From Streptomyces sp. T12 (GTDB lineage: Bacteria > Actinomycetota > Actinomycetes > Streptomycetales > Streptomycetaceae), in NCBI RefSeq assembly GCF_028736035.1, contig NZ_CP117866.1, forward strand, positions 9,403,001-9,467,000: DNA of 64,000 bases, read 5' to 3'. Below, in pieces: positions 26,156-35,202 of the stretch; position 1 is the stretch's first letter, and each line of letters starts with the position of its first letter. The notes under the pieces are model-generated. The model was given only the letters and a program-made list of their open reading frames with translations, did no database searches and had not been told where the DNA came from. Position numbers and translations under genes: made by a program.

Positions 26156-27025
26156 TCAGCCCTTGCCGAGCAGATCCGCCGGAAACGCCCCCGCCGCCAC
26201 CGCGGCCCGCGCGAATCCCGCACCGAGTTCCGTCAGCCGTGCGACCCCCTCCGCGCCGAGGTGCTCGTACGGTGCCCGGTCCAGGCGGTCCGTCTCGGAC
26301 TCGATCTCCTCGCGCAGGGCGACGCCCTTGGGTGTGAGCTCGCCCGAGTCGTCCAGCAGACCTCGCTCGCGCAGCCGGTCGGAGGCCGCGTCCCAGTCCT
26401 CCTGGGTCCAGCCACGGCTGGAGAACACCCACTTCGGCGTCATGCCCTTGCCGGTCGCGGTGTGGGTCACCACCGCCTCCAGCCCGTCGAGCCCCGCGGA
26501 CATCAGGACGGCGAGGTGCCCGTCACCCCGGTGCTCGCGCAGCAGCGTGGTGGCGTGGAAGTAGGCCAGGTGCGGCTCCTCGGGGACCGCCAGATCCGCG
26601 TGCGCCGAGTACAGCGGCCGTGCACTGCGCGAACAGGCCTCGGTCGCCCGGAGCGCGAGCCGCGCGGCCTGTGCCATCTCCGCGGACGCCACCGCCTCCT
26701 CGCCGAGCAGCCGCCGCAGCAGCGAGTCGACCGCACGCGCGCGTGCCGCCAGCACGTCCTCGGGCGAGGCGAGCGCCCAGACCGCCGGTACGTGCCGGGC
26801 GACCAGCTCGTGCTTGTAGTTGTAGAACGTCGCCGTCACCGCGCCCGCACCGACCGGACCCAGCGCGGCGGCCCGTACCGCGAAGTTGACGGCCCTGGGA
26901 TGCGTGATCCCGAGAGCGGCCAGTTCCTTGCCCAGTTCGGGGGCGAAGTAGGACGTCGCGTGCAGGGAGTTGAGCACGTGGTGGCAGCGGCGACCGGCAC
27001 GGCGCTCAAGGGCGTCAGTAGTCAT
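26156..27025 (-). CDS. SCO6745-family helix-turn-helix protein
   Basis: A 289-aa protein of the actinobacterial family named after S. coelicolor SCO6745. It opens with RRCHHVLNSLHATSYFAPE, a conserved family start. The C-terminal 90 residues (GWTQEDWDAASDRLRERGLLDDSGELTPKG) form a winged-helix-like module similar to MarR wings. No membrane segment. The ATG at 27025 is immediately followed by the conserved region. Function not established. The regulator at 27139 is divergent, with 113 bp between. Confidence 0.82.
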   Translation of the reverse strand: MTTDALERRAGRRCHHVLNSLHATSYFAPELGKELAALGITHPRAVNFAVRAAALGPVGAGAVTATFYNYKHELVARHVPAVWALASPEDVLAARARAVDSLLRRLLGEEAVASAEMAQAARLALRATEACSRSARPLYSAHADLAVPEEPHLAYFHATTLLREHRGDGHLAVLMSAGLDGLEAVVTHTATGKGMTPKWVFSSRGWTQEDWDAASDRLRERGLLDDSGELTPKGVALREEIESETDRLDRAPYEHLGAEGVARLTELGAGFARAAVAAGAFPADLLGKG

Positions 27026-27138
27026 GGCCCGGAGGTTACCAACCGCTTGGTACGTCCCGTGTGTGCGCCTGGAGCATGGCAGAAAAGGTGGGGATCTCGT
27101 CATTGCGGCCGTCCTCGGGGTGCCGAAGAATCGACCAC

Positions 27139-28098
27139 ATGGCGCAGCGAACCGTTCTTTTCGTCCTGTTCGACGGTGTGCAGAGCCTCGACGTCACCGG
27201 CCCGCTGGAGGTCTTCGCGGGGGCCGAGCAGCACACCCCGGGCACGTACCGCATCCGTACGGCCTCGCTGGACGGCGCCCCCGTGCGCACCTCCAGCGGC
27301 CTGACCGTCGTACCGGACGAATCGCTCGCGGACAGCGAGGAGCCGCACACCCTGCTGGTCCCGGGCGGCCAGGGCACCCGGAGTCCGGACACCCGGCTGA
27401 CCGATTGGCTGCGCGAGCACGGACCGCGGGCCGAGCGGCTGGTCTCGGTGTGCACCGGCGCGATCCGGCTCGCCCAGGCGGGCCTCCTGGACGGTCGCCG
27501 CGCCACCACCCACTGGGCGTACTGCGCCAAGCTCGCCCGCGACCACCCGGCCGTCGAGGTCGACCCCGACCCGATCTACGTGCGCGACGGACACGTCTCG
27601 ACATCCGCCGGCGTCACCTCGGGCATCGACCTCGCCCTCGCCCTGGTGGAGGAGGACCTCGGCCGGGACGCGGCCCTCGCCATCGCCCGGCACCTGGTCG
27701 TCTTCCTCCGGCGGCCCGGGAACCAGGCCCAGTTCAGCGCCCAGCTCGCCGCCCAGACCGCCCGGCGCGAGCCGCTGCGCGAGGTCCAGCAGTGGATCAC
27801 CGAGCACCCCGGCGAGGACCTGTCGGTGGAGGCGCTGGCCGCCCGGGCCCGCCTCTCGCCCCGCCACTTCGCCCGCGCCTTCCAGAGCGAGACCGGGATG
27901 ACCCCGGGCCGCTACGTCGACCGCGTCCGCCTCGAACACGCCCGCCGGCTCCTGGAGGACACCGCCGACGGCATCGAGGAGATCTCCCGCACCAGCGGCT
28001 ACGGCACCCCGGAGGCGATGCGCCGTGCCTTCGTCAGGACCCTCGGCGCGGCCCCCTCCGAGTACCGCCGCCGCTTCCACCCGATCCCTACGCACTGA
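27139..28098 (+). CDS. GlxA-type AraC-family regulator with DJ-1/PfpI sensor domain
   Basis: A 319-aa transcription factor. Residues 1-180 are a DJ-1/PfpI domain with the nucleophile-elbow motif SVCTGAIRLAQAGLLDGRRA, probably used for ligand sensing. Residues about 215-315 are an AraC helix-turn-helix pair (LSVEALAARARLSPRHFARAF and ISRTSGYGTPEAMRRAFVR). The ATG at 27139 is used; upstream in-frame codons add a non-conserved stretch. The downstream gene encodes a stand-alone DJ-1 enzyme ten bases later, so the pair is an operon and the regulator may sense the same compound the enzyme acts on. Confidence 0.9.
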   Translation: MAQRTVLFVLFDGVQSLDVTGPLEVFAGAEQHTPGTYRIRTASLDGAPVRTSSGLTVVPDESLADSEEPHTLLVPGGQGTRSPDTRLTDWLREHGPRAERLVSVCTGAIRLAQAGLLDGRRATTHWAYCAKLARDHPAVEVDPDPIYVRDGHVSTSAGVTSGIDLALALVEEDLGRDAALAIARHLVVFLRRPGNQAQFSAQLAAQTARREPLREVQQWITEHPGEDLSVEALAARARLSPRHFARAFQSETGMTPGRYVDRVRLEHARRLLEDTADGIEEISRTSGYGTPEAMRRAFVRTLGAAPSEYRRRFHPIPTH

Positions 28099-28108
28099 AG
28101 GGCCCACG

Positions 28109-28759
28109 ATGCAGTTCGCGATCGTCCTCTACGACCGATTCACCGCCCTCGACGCCGTCGGACCGTACGAGACCCTCGGCCGGCTGCCGGACTGCGAGCT
28201 CGTCTTCGTCGCCGAGGAGAGCGGACCCGTCCGCAGCGACAGCGGGAATCTCACGTTGATCGCCGACAAGACCCTGGCCGAGGTGCCGAACCCCGACGTG
28301 GTGGTCGTCCCCGGCGGTCCCGGGCAGATCCTGCAGATGGAGAACAAGGTCCTCCTCGACTGGATCCGCACCGCCGACGCCACCAGCACCTGGACGACGT
28401 CCGTGTGCACCGGCTCCCTGCTGCTCGCCGCCGCGGGCCTCCTCGAAGGGCGCCGTGCGACCTCGCACTGGCTGGCCCTGGACGAGCTGCGGAAGTTCGG
28501 CGTCGAACCGACGGGGGAGCGGGTGGTGACCGACGGCAAGTACGTCACCGCGGCCGGGGTGTCCTCTGGCATCGACATGGGGCTCGCCCTGCTCGGCCAC
28601 CTCGCCGGCGACTTCGTCGCCCAGGCCGTACAGCTGGGGATCGAGTACGACCCGCAGCCGCCCTACGACGCCGGGGCACCGCACAAGGCGCCCGCGGACG
28701 TCGTCGAGCTGCTCCGGTCGAGGAGCCGGTTCATCCTCGGCCAGGAACCGACCACGTGA
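28109..28759 (+). CDS. DJ-1/PfpI family protein (isonitrile-hydratase-like)
   Basis: A 216-aa single-domain DJ-1 superfamily protein. The N-terminus MQFAIVLYDRFTALDAVGPYE, with its Asp before GPYE, and the cysteine elbow SVCTGSLLLAAAGLLEGRRA fit the group containing isonitrile hydratase, which converts isonitriles to N-formamides. A His in ATSHWLAL follows, as in the regulator next door. The catalytic assignment is by family only. The ORF end overlaps the convergent enoyl-CoA hydratase gene by 29 bp. Confidence 0.88.
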   Translation: MQFAIVLYDRFTALDAVGPYETLGRLPDCELVFVAEESGPVRSDSGNLTLIADKTLAEVPNPDVVVVPGGPGQILQMENKVLLDWIRTADATSTWTTSVCTGSLLLAAAGLLEGRRATSHWLALDELRKFGVEPTGERVVTDGKYVTAAGVSSGIDMGLALLGHLAGDFVAQAVQLGIEYDPQPPYDAGAPHKAPADVVELLRSRSRFILGQEPTT

Positions 28760-29486
28760 ACCGCGGCTGACGGCGCTCCAGGAACGCGGCGACCCCCTCC
28801 GCGGCGTCGCCGCTGCCGCGCGCCTGCTCGCTCCAGTGCGCGTCCCGGTCCGCACGCCCGTCCGCGAACTCCTTCGCCGCGGCCTGCGTCAGCTGCGAGC
28901 GCGACGCCAGGATCCGGGTGAACTCCACGACCCGCTTGCCGAGTTCGCCCTCCGGCAGCACCTCGTCCACCAGACCCGTACGCAGCGCACGCTCCGCGCC
29001 GATCAACTCGCCCGAGAACAACAGGTACTTGGTGGTCGCCGGTCCCACCAGTGACACCAACCGCCGCGTGGACGACGCCGGATACACGATCCCGAGCTTC
29101 GCCGGCGTCACCCCGAACAGCGACCCCTCCTCGGCGAACCGCAGATCACACGCCGCCGCCAGCTGCGACCCGCCACCCACACAGTGCCCCCGGATCGCCG
29201 CCAGCGTCGGCTTGGGGAAGGCGGCCAGCGCCTCCTCGGCGGCCACCGCCAGCCCCTGCGCCTCCTGAGATGACCCCTGGAGCGTCGAGATGTCGGCGCC
29301 CGCACAGAACGTCCCGCCCTCACCGGTCAGCACCAGCGCCCGCACGGCCGGATCCGCGGCCAGTGTGCCGAGCAGCGGCGGCAGCGCCCGCCACATCGCG
29401 GCCGTCATCGCGTTGCGCTTGGCCGGATGGTGGATGACGACGGTGGCGACCGAGTCGGCGACGCTGTGCAGCAGCTGGGGCTCCAT
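28731..29486 (-). CDS. enoyl-CoA hydratase/isomerase family protein
   Basis: A 251-aa crotonase-fold protein. Oxyanion-hole segments are AGADISTLQGSS and RGHCVGGGSQLAAACDLRFA. The second catalytic Glu position of true hydratases falls at LGIVYPAS, where no Glu is seen, so an isomerase or another crotonase reaction is as likely as hydration. ATG at 29486; an in-frame extension to 29621 is non-conserved. Its 3' end overlaps the DJ-1 gene on the other strand, making mutual antisense transcription likely. Confidence 0.88.
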   Translation of the reverse strand: MEPQLLHSVADSVATVVIHHPAKRNAMTAAMWRALPPLLGTLAADPAVRALVLTGEGGTFCAGADISTLQGSSQEAQGLAVAAEEALAAFPKPTLAAIRGHCVGGGSQLAAACDLRFAEEGSLFGVTPAKLGIVYPASSTRRLVSLVGPATTKYLLFSGELIGAERALRTGLVDEVLPEGELGKRVVEFTRILASRSQLTQAAAKEFADGRADRDAHWSEQARGSGDAAEGVAAFLERRQPRFTWSVPGRG

Positions 29487-29734
29487 GGCCCGGATGCTAT
29501 ACGCCCGCACCGAACGGCCGATCAAGAAGGGTGCCCGCCAAACCCGTACAACCCGAATAGTTCGCCAAGTCGGCACGAGCGGGACAGGAGCGGTCCCACA
29601 TCTGACGGTGTCATACGCCAACGATCAGAAACGCTCGATACCTGCTGACTTGTGTTCAGTTCTACGGTCCGGACCTGCGCGTTACCAACACTCGACGTGT
29701 GGTGACAATCGAGCGCGAGGGTGGCGACCGGACG

Positions 29735-30244
29735 ATGGAGAACCACGGGCGCGGGTCCGGCCCACGCCCAGCAGGCGGCGCGGCCGAGCCCGTCGGTCAG
29801 CGGCCGCCGAATCCACTGCCGTACGAGGGCGTCTGGCGGTTCACCGCTCCCGCCGTCGACGCCTCCGTCCCGCAGGCGCGGCACGCCGTACGGGACCTGC
29901 TGTACCGCCAGGGCGTGCCGGTTTCGGACGACCTCGTCCAGGGGGTGCTGCTGATCGTCTCGGAGCTGGTCACGAACGCCGTACGGCACGCGGCGCTGCT
30001 GTCGCCGATGCTGGCCGTGGAGGTCGCCGTCGGCGCCGAGTGGCTGCGGGTGTCCGTCGAGGACAACCACCCCTACCGCCCGACAGCCCTGGAGGCGGAC
30101 CACGGCCGGACCGGCGGCCGCGGGCTGCTCCTGGTGCGCGAGGTCACGCGCGAGGCGGGCGGCGTGTGCGACGTCGAGCACACGGCGAGCGGCGGCAAGG
30201 TGATCTGGGCCGCCGTCCCGCTCAAACCCGTGCGCGTGCCCTAG
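29735..30244 (+). CDS. anti-sigma-factor-like ATP-binding (HATPase_c_2) protein
   Basis: A 169-aa protein with one Bergerat-fold ATPase domain like RsbW/SpoIIAB, the type abundant in Streptomyces for partner-switch regulation. The N box is SELVTNAVRHA (about residues 88-98), the G1 region is VEDNHP (usual form DxG is changed), and the G2 loop is GGRGLLLVREV. The N-terminal 40 residues are Gly/Pro-rich and probably disordered. Start uncertain: ATG 29735, or GTG at 29699/29702, which adds 11-12 residues. No sigma or anti-anti-sigma partner lies nearby. Confidence 0.85.
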   Translation: MENHGRGSGPRPAGGAAEPVGQRPPNPLPYEGVWRFTAPAVDASVPQARHAVRDLLYRQGVPVSDDLVQGVLLIVSELVTNAVRHAALLSPMLAVEVAVGAEWLRVSVEDNHPYRPTALEADHGRTGGRGLLLVREVTREAGGVCDVEHTASGGKVIWAAVPLKPVRVP

Positions 30245-30250
30245 GGCTCG

Positions 30251-30844
30251 TCACCAGTCGGCCGACGGTCCCGTCAGCTCCCTGATCGCGGGGCGGGCCG
30301 CGTCGAGAACCGTCATGAACCAGGACGAGAAGGTGTCCTTCGCGTGGCGCTCCGTCAGCTCGGCGGAGGTCACGAAGGCGGTCGCACCGACCTCCTCGGA
30401 GTCCGGCCGCAGCGGGGACTGCACCAGGCCGACGAAGAGGTGGTTGTACTCCTGCTCCACCAGACCCGAGTCCGGGTCCGGGTGGTTGTAGCGGACCGTG
30501 CCCGCCTCCGCGAGCAGCGACGGGGAGACACCGAGTTCCTCGTGCGTGCGCCGGGCCGCGGCCGCGAAGGGCGCCTCGCCGGGGTAGGGGTGGCCGCAGC
30601 AGGTGTTGGACCAGACGCCGGGGGAGTGGTACTTGCCGAGCGCCCGCTGCTGGAGCAGCAGCCGGCCGCGCTCGTCGAAGAGGAACACGGAGAAGGCGCG
30701 GTGCAGCTGCCCCGGCGGCTGATGGGCGGCGAGCTTCTCCGCGGTGCCGATCGTCACACCGTTCTCGTCGACCAGTTCCAGCAAAATCGCGTCTGCGGCG
30801 CCGTTCGACGGACTGTGCGTCGCGGTCGCAGGTGTGATCGGCAT
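30251..30844 (-). CDS. idi: isopentenyl-diphosphate delta-isomerase, type 1
   Basis: A 197-aa Nudix-fold enzyme interconverting isopentenyl and dimethylallyl diphosphate, the building blocks for prenyl chains. The catalytic Cys lies in VWSNTCCGHPYPGE and the second catalytic residue, Glu, in VEQEYNHLFVG; the Nudix-like helix is ARRTHEELG. ATG 30844 is chosen because AAGGA sits five bases before it; in-frame ATGs at 30850 and 30859 are alternatives. It lies 10 kb from the hopanoid operon, which carries dxs and ispG but no idi, so it probably supports that pathway. Confidence 0.93.
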   Translation of the reverse strand: MPITPATATHSPSNGAADAILLELVDENGVTIGTAEKLAAHQPPGQLHRAFSVFLFDERGRLLLQQRALGKYHSPGVWSNTCCGHPYPGEAPFAAAARRTHEELGVSPSLLAEAGTVRYNHPDPDSGLVEQEYNHLFVGLVQSPLRPDSEEVGATAFVTSAELTERHAKDTFSSWFMTVLDAARPAIRELTGPSADW

Positions 30845-31014
30845 ACCCATCCTTCGCATCGGTCTTGCGCCCCAAGTGTGCCGTACGAATCCGGCACTCC
30901 CGGCAGTTGATCGTGCCCGGCGCGGCGGGCACGGAACCGTCGGCGGGGGCGCTGTGAGCATGAGGACGCAACCGACCACCGGATCGCTGCATTCCACCCG
31001 TACTGGCGTTTTAT

Positions 31015-31060
31015 CGGACCGTACGGTTGTTTCAGTGCGGACCGTACGGTTGTTTCAGTG
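31015..31060 (+). repeat. perfect 23-bp tandem duplication
   Basis: Two identical adjacent 23-mers (31015-31037 and 31038-31060) begin CGGACCGTACGGTTG. Each contains the 10-bp palindrome ACCGTACGGT. The second copy covers the stop codon of the CDF gene. The tract lies upstream of idi's promoter region, so the paired palindromes could be operator sites or a shared terminator, or simply a recent duplication. Confidence 0.85.
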
Positions 31061-31996
31061 GCAGAGCCGGGCCTCGTGCTCCGCGTGCCCGACCGGCTCC
31101 AGCTGGAAGGTGCAGTGCTCCACGTCGAAGTGGTCGCCGAGACAGCCCTGGAGCTCGTGCAGCATCTTCTCGTGGCCGATCGCGTTCAGGACGTCGGAGC
31201 GCACCACCACGTGCGCCGACAGCACCGGCATGCCGGACGTGATCGTCCAGGCGTGCAGATCGTGGACGTCCTCGACGCCGTCGAGGGCGAGTATGTGGGC
31301 CCGCACCTGAGCCATGTCGACGTTCTTGGGGGCCGACTCCAGCAGCACGTCGAGGGTCTCGCGCAGCAGTTTGAAGGTGCGCGGCACGATCATCAGGCCG
31401 ATGACCAGCGAGGCGATCGGGTCGGCGGTCTGCCAGCCGGTGGCCAGGATCACCGCCGCCGAGATCAGCACCGCCAGCGAGCCCAGCGCGTCCGCGGCCA
31501 CCTCCAGGAAGGCGCCGCGCACGTTCAGGCTCTCCTTCTGGCCGCGCATCAGCAGCGTCAGCGAGATCATGTTCGCGACCAGGCCGATCGCACCGAACAC
31601 GATCATCAGGCCGCCCTCGGTGTCCGCGGGCGTGAAGAACCGCTGGATCGCCTCGTACAGGACGTAGCCGCCGACGCCGAGCAGCAGCACGCAGTTGGCG
31701 AGGGCGGCGAGGATCTCCGCGCGGGCGTAGCCGAAGGTGCGCGTCGTGCTCGGCGGCCGGTTCGCGAAGTGGATGGCGAGCAGGGCCATGCCCAGGCCGA
31801 GCGCGTCCGTCGCCATGTGCGCCGCGTCCGCGATCAGAGCGAGCGAGTCCGCGGCCACACCGCCGACGATCTCGACCACCATGACGCCGAGCGTGATCGA
31901 CAGGGCGACGCGCAGCCTTCCGCGATACGCGGCCGCCGCCGTGCCGGTCGTGGGCGCGTGCGAGTGCGCGTGCCCGTGATCGTGCCCAGCCCCCAT
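31055..31996 (-). CDS. cation diffusion facilitator (zinc-type efflux)
   Basis: A 313-aa proton/metal antiporter that exports divalent cations such as Zn2+. The N-terminus is His-rich (HDHGHAHSHAP), followed by six membrane helices and a cytoplasmic C-terminal domain of about 85 residues (DGVEDVHDLHAWTI). In helix 2 the metal site is HMATD, as in zinc transporters; in helix 5 the usual HxxxD is EVAAD, a Glu variant that may alter selectivity. ATG at 31996; the reading frame remains open further upstream without family similarity. Regulators of the ArsR or CzcR type are not adjacent. Confidence 0.9.
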   Translation of the reverse strand: MGAGHDHGHAHSHAPTTGTAAAAYRGRLRVALSITLGVMVVEIVGGVAADSLALIADAAHMATDALGLGMALLAIHFANRPPSTTRTFGYARAEILAALANCVLLLGVGGYVLYEAIQRFFTPADTEGGLMIVFGAIGLVANMISLTLLMRGQKESLNVRGAFLEVAADALGSLAVLISAAVILATGWQTADPIASLVIGLMIVPRTFKLLRETLDVLLESAPKNVDMAQVRAHILALDGVEDVHDLHAWTITSGMPVLSAHVVVRSDVLNAIGHEKMLHELQGCLGDHFDVEHCTFQLEPVGHAEHEARLCH

Positions 31997-32165
31997 GAGA
32001 AAGCCGCCCTTCTGTGGTCCGTCCGACGATCGGAACTTCCGTCCGGGATCACAGTGAACTACGGGCGGGGGGTATCGGGCAACGCGGCACTGAACACCGT
32101 TGTCATGTGCCCTGACCTGCGGAAACGATGCGCAGGTCAGGGCTGTGCGCATGATCGGCCGCTGA

Positions 32166-33137
32166 TCAGCCGCCGTGGTGCAGCAGCCACCCCTGCCACG
32201 CCGACTCCACCATCTCGCGTACCCCGCGCCGAGCCGTCCAGCCGAGCTCCTCGGCGGCCAGCGCGGCCGAGGCGACCGCGCGCGGGGCGTCCCCGGGGCG
32301 CCGGGCCTCGATGACGGCGGGGCGCCGGTCACCGGTGACCTCGCCGATGACGGTGATCAGCTCGCGGACGGAGACGCCCTCGCCGCGACCGATGTTGACC
32401 GTCAGATCACCGCTCGCGTCCGCCGCGGTGAGCCGCCGTGCCGCCGCCAGGTGCGCCTCGGCGAGGTCCGCGACATGGATGTAGTCGCGGATGCAGGTGC
32501 CGTCCGGCGTCGGATAGTCGTCGCCGAAGATTCGCGGGGCCTCGTCGCGGGTGAGCCGGTCGAAGACCATGGGGACGATGTTGAAGACGCCCGTGTCCGC
32601 CAGCTCGGGCGCGGCGGCGCCCGCGACGTTGAAATAACGCAGGCACACGGTCGCGATGCCGTGCGCCCGGCCCGCCGCCCTCACCAGCCACTCACCGGCG
32701 AGCTTGGTCTCGCCGTACGGGTTCACCGGCGCGCACTCGGTGTCCTCCGTGATGAGATCCACATCGGGGTTGCCGTAGACGGCGGCGGACGACGAGAACA
32801 CGAACCGCTTGATCCCCGCCTCGGCGACCGCCTCCAGGAGCGTGGTGAGACCGCCCACGTTCTCCCGGTAGTAGCGCGTCGGCTGCGCCACGGACTCCCC
32901 GACCTGCTTGCGCGCGGCGAGATGCACCACACCCGTCACCGCGTGCTCGGCCAGCACCCGCTTCAGCAGGTCACCGTCCAGCGACGAGCCCTCGACGAGC
33001 GGGATGCCCGAAGGCAGCCGCGCGGGATGTCCGGCCGAGAGGTCGTCCAGTACGAGGACACGCTCCCCGGCGTCGGTCATGGCCCGCGCCACATGTGCCC
33101 CTATGTAGCCGGCTCCGCCGGTGATCAGCCATGTCAT
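32166..33137 (-). CDS. galE: UDP-glucose 4-epimerase
   Basis: A 323-aa NAD-dependent extended short-chain dehydrogenase that interconverts UDP-glucose and UDP-galactose. The N-terminal fingerprint is TWLITGGAGYIGAHVARAM; the catalytic Ser/Thr region is VFSSSAAVYGNPD; YxxxK is in NPYGETKLAGE. The signature RYFNVAGAAAPEL and DGTCIRDYIHVADLAEAH are GalE-specific. ATG at 33137. It is divergent from the phosphotransferase operon (277 bp between) and could supply galactosyl donors to its GT2 enzyme (inference). Confidence 0.93.
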   Translation of the reverse strand: MTWLITGGAGYIGAHVARAMTDAGERVLVLDDLSAGHPARLPSGIPLVEGSSLDGDLLKRVLAEHAVTGVVHLAARKQVGESVAQPTRYYRENVGGLTTLLEAVAEAGIKRFVFSSSAAVYGNPDVDLITEDTECAPVNPYGETKLAGEWLVRAAGRAHGIATVCLRYFNVAGAAAPELADTGVFNIVPMVFDRLTRDEAPRIFGDDYPTPDGTCIRDYIHVADLAEAHLAAARRLTAADASGDLTVNIGRGEGVSVRELITVIGEVTGDRRPAVIEARRPGDAPRAVASAALAAEELGWTARRGVREMVESAWQGWLLHHGG

Positions 33138-33414
33138 GGTCGTTCACCCTATGCCGAGGTACAGGCGGTGGAACCAATGTCCTTGATGTCCCGTCTGTGA
33201 GTACGGGTTTGTAGGCAGGACCCGAAATCCCCGATGATGATCGCGGCAATGCTCTGGGAAAACCACGTTGATCGCTCCGCCAAACGGGTGGTGAACGTCG
33301 GCTTGCGTCAATCCGATAGCCTCTGCCGACATGCCGCCCGGGCCCTCGGTAACGGGCGCCCCCACACATGCACATGACCGGCCGGACACGCCGGTACCCA
33401 GGGAGTGAGTTCGG

Positions 33415-35202
33415 TTGTCGACCGCCATCCTGACCGGTCCGCCGGTCCCCGGATCGTCGATCGAGGGCGATCTGCGGTCCCTCGGCTACGACGTGCGGGT
33501 CGCCGCCGACCCGGCCGACGCCGAGACGCTCCTCGCCCAGGTGCCCGGTGACCAGCGGGTCGCCGTCGTCGACGCCCGCTTCGTCGGCCACCTGCACGCG
33601 CTGCGCCTCGGCCTGACCGACCCCCGCTTCCCGCTGGCCGCCGTCCAGGGCGCCGTGACGGCCCAGCCGGCCGGCCGCCAGGCGCTGACCCGCGCCATGG
33701 CCCGCGAGAACTCCGCGGGCGGCGGGACGGCGGTGGCCGTCGACAGCCTCGCCGACCGCATCGTCGCCGCCCTCGACGACGAAGGCACCGACGTCCAGCG
33801 CCCCGAGCTAGGCAGCCTGGTCGCCACCGTCCCGGCCGACCCCCAGGCCCGCAACGAGGCACGGCAGGCCGTCGCCGCCGTCGACGACGAGGCCGTACGT
33901 CTGAAGTCGGCGGTGAAGTCCCGCGACGGCTTCTTCACCACCTTCTTCATCAGCCCGTACTCCCGCTACATCGCCCGCTGGTGCGCCCGCCGTGGCCTGA
34001 CCCCGAACCAGGTCACCACCGCCTCCCTGATCACCGCGCTCATCGCGGCGGGCTGCGCGGCCACCGGCACCCGGGGCGGCTTCATCGCGGCGGGCGTCCT
34101 GCTGATCTTCTCGTTCGTGCTGGACTGCACCGACGGCCAGCTCGCCCGCTACTCCCTGCAGTACTCCACGCTCGGTGCCTGGCTCGACGCCACCTTCGAC
34201 CGGGCCAAGGAGTACGCCTACTACGCCGGCCTCGCCCTCGGCGCCGCCCGCGGCGGCGACGACGTCTGGGCCCTCGCCCTCGGCGCGATGGTCCTGCAGA
34301 CCTGCCGGCACGTCGTGGACTTCTCCTTCAACGAGGCCAACCACGACGCCACCGCCAACACCAGCCCCACCGCCGCCCTGTCCGACAAGCTCGACAGCGT
34401 CGGCTGGACGGTGTGGGTGCGCCGGATGATCGTCCTGCCGATCGGCGAGCGCTGGGCGATGATCGCGGTGCTGACGGCGGTCACCACTCCTCGGATCACC
34501 TTCTACGCGCTGCTCATCGGCTGCGCCTTCGCGGCGACGTACACGACGGCGGGCCGGGTCCTGCGGTCGGTGACGCGGAAGGCCAGGCGTACGGCCCGGG
34601 CCGCGCAGGCGCTGGTGGACCTCGCGGACAACGGGCCCCTGGCCTCCTTCGTGGCCCGTGTCACGCGTGCCGTGCTCGGCGCCCCGCTGCTGGTCGCGCT
34701 GGGCGGGACGGCCGTCCTCGCCGTGTCCCTGTTCTCCGGGGCGACCTGGGCACCCGTCGCGGGTGCCGTCGTCTACGCGATCACCGCCGGTCAGGCCCTG
34801 TACCGCCCCCTCAAGGGCGCCCTCGACTGGCTCGTCCCGCCCGTCTTCCGTGCCGCCGAATACGGCACCGTCCTGATCCTCGCGGCCAAATCCGAGGTGA
34901 ACGGAGCCCTTCCTGCGGCTTTCGGCCTGGTGGCGGCTGTCGCCTACCATCACTACGACACGGTGTACCGCATCCGCGGCAACGCCGGAGCGCCCCCGGC
35001 CTGGCTGGTGCGCTCCATCGGGGGGCACGAAGGGCGGACGCTGCTCGTCACCGTCCTGGCCGCCGCGCTCACCGCCTCGCAGTTCAAGGTCGCGCTCACG
35101 GCCCTCGCCGTGGCCGTGGCCCTCGTGGTGCTCGTCGAGAGCATCCGCTTCTGGGTGTCCTCCGGGGCGCCCGCCGTACACGATGAAGGAGAACCCGCAT
35201 GA
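33415..35202 (+). CDS. CDP-alcohol phosphotransferase with unusual N- and C-terminal domains
   Basis: A 595-aa integral membrane protein, three times the length of a typical family member. Residues 1-165 form a soluble alpha/beta domain of unknown role. Residues about 180-400 contain the CDP-alcohol phosphotransferase core with the complete motif D237-CT-DG-QL-AR...G254-AWL-D258-ATF-D262, whose four Asp bind two metal ions. The C-terminal 200 residues add about four more membrane helices. Such enzymes move a phosphoalcohol from CDP-alcohol onto a second alcohol. TTG start at 33415 follows CAGGGAGTG. It is the first gene of an overlapping operon; the next start (ATG 35199) overlaps its stop. 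Confidence 0.88.
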   Translation: MSTAILTGPPVPGSSIEGDLRSLGYDVRVAADPADAETLLAQVPGDQRVAVVDARFVGHLHALRLGLTDPRFPLAAVQGAVTAQPAGRQALTRAMARENSAGGGTAVAVDSLADRIVAALDDEGTDVQRPELGSLVATVPADPQARNEARQAVAAVDDEAVRLKSAVKSRDGFFTTFFISPYSRYIARWCARRGLTPNQVTTASLITALIAAGCAATGTRGGFIAAGVLLIFSFVLDCTDGQLARYSLQYSTLGAWLDATFDRAKEYAYYAGLALGAARGGDDVWALALGAMVLQTCRHVVDFSFNEANHDATANTSPTAALSDKLDSVGWTVWVRRMIVLPIGERWAMIAVLTAVTTPRITFYALLIGCAFAATYTTAGRVLRSVTRKARRTARAAQALVDLADNGPLASFVARVTRAVLGAPLLVALGGTAVLAVSLFSGATWAPVAGAVVYAITAGQALYRPLKGALDWLVPPVFRAAEYGTVLILAAKSEVNGALPAAFGLVAAVAYHHYDTVYRIRGNAGAPPAWLVRSIGGHEGRTLLVTVLAAALTASQFKVALTALAVAVALVVLVESIRFWVSSGAPAVHDEGEPA

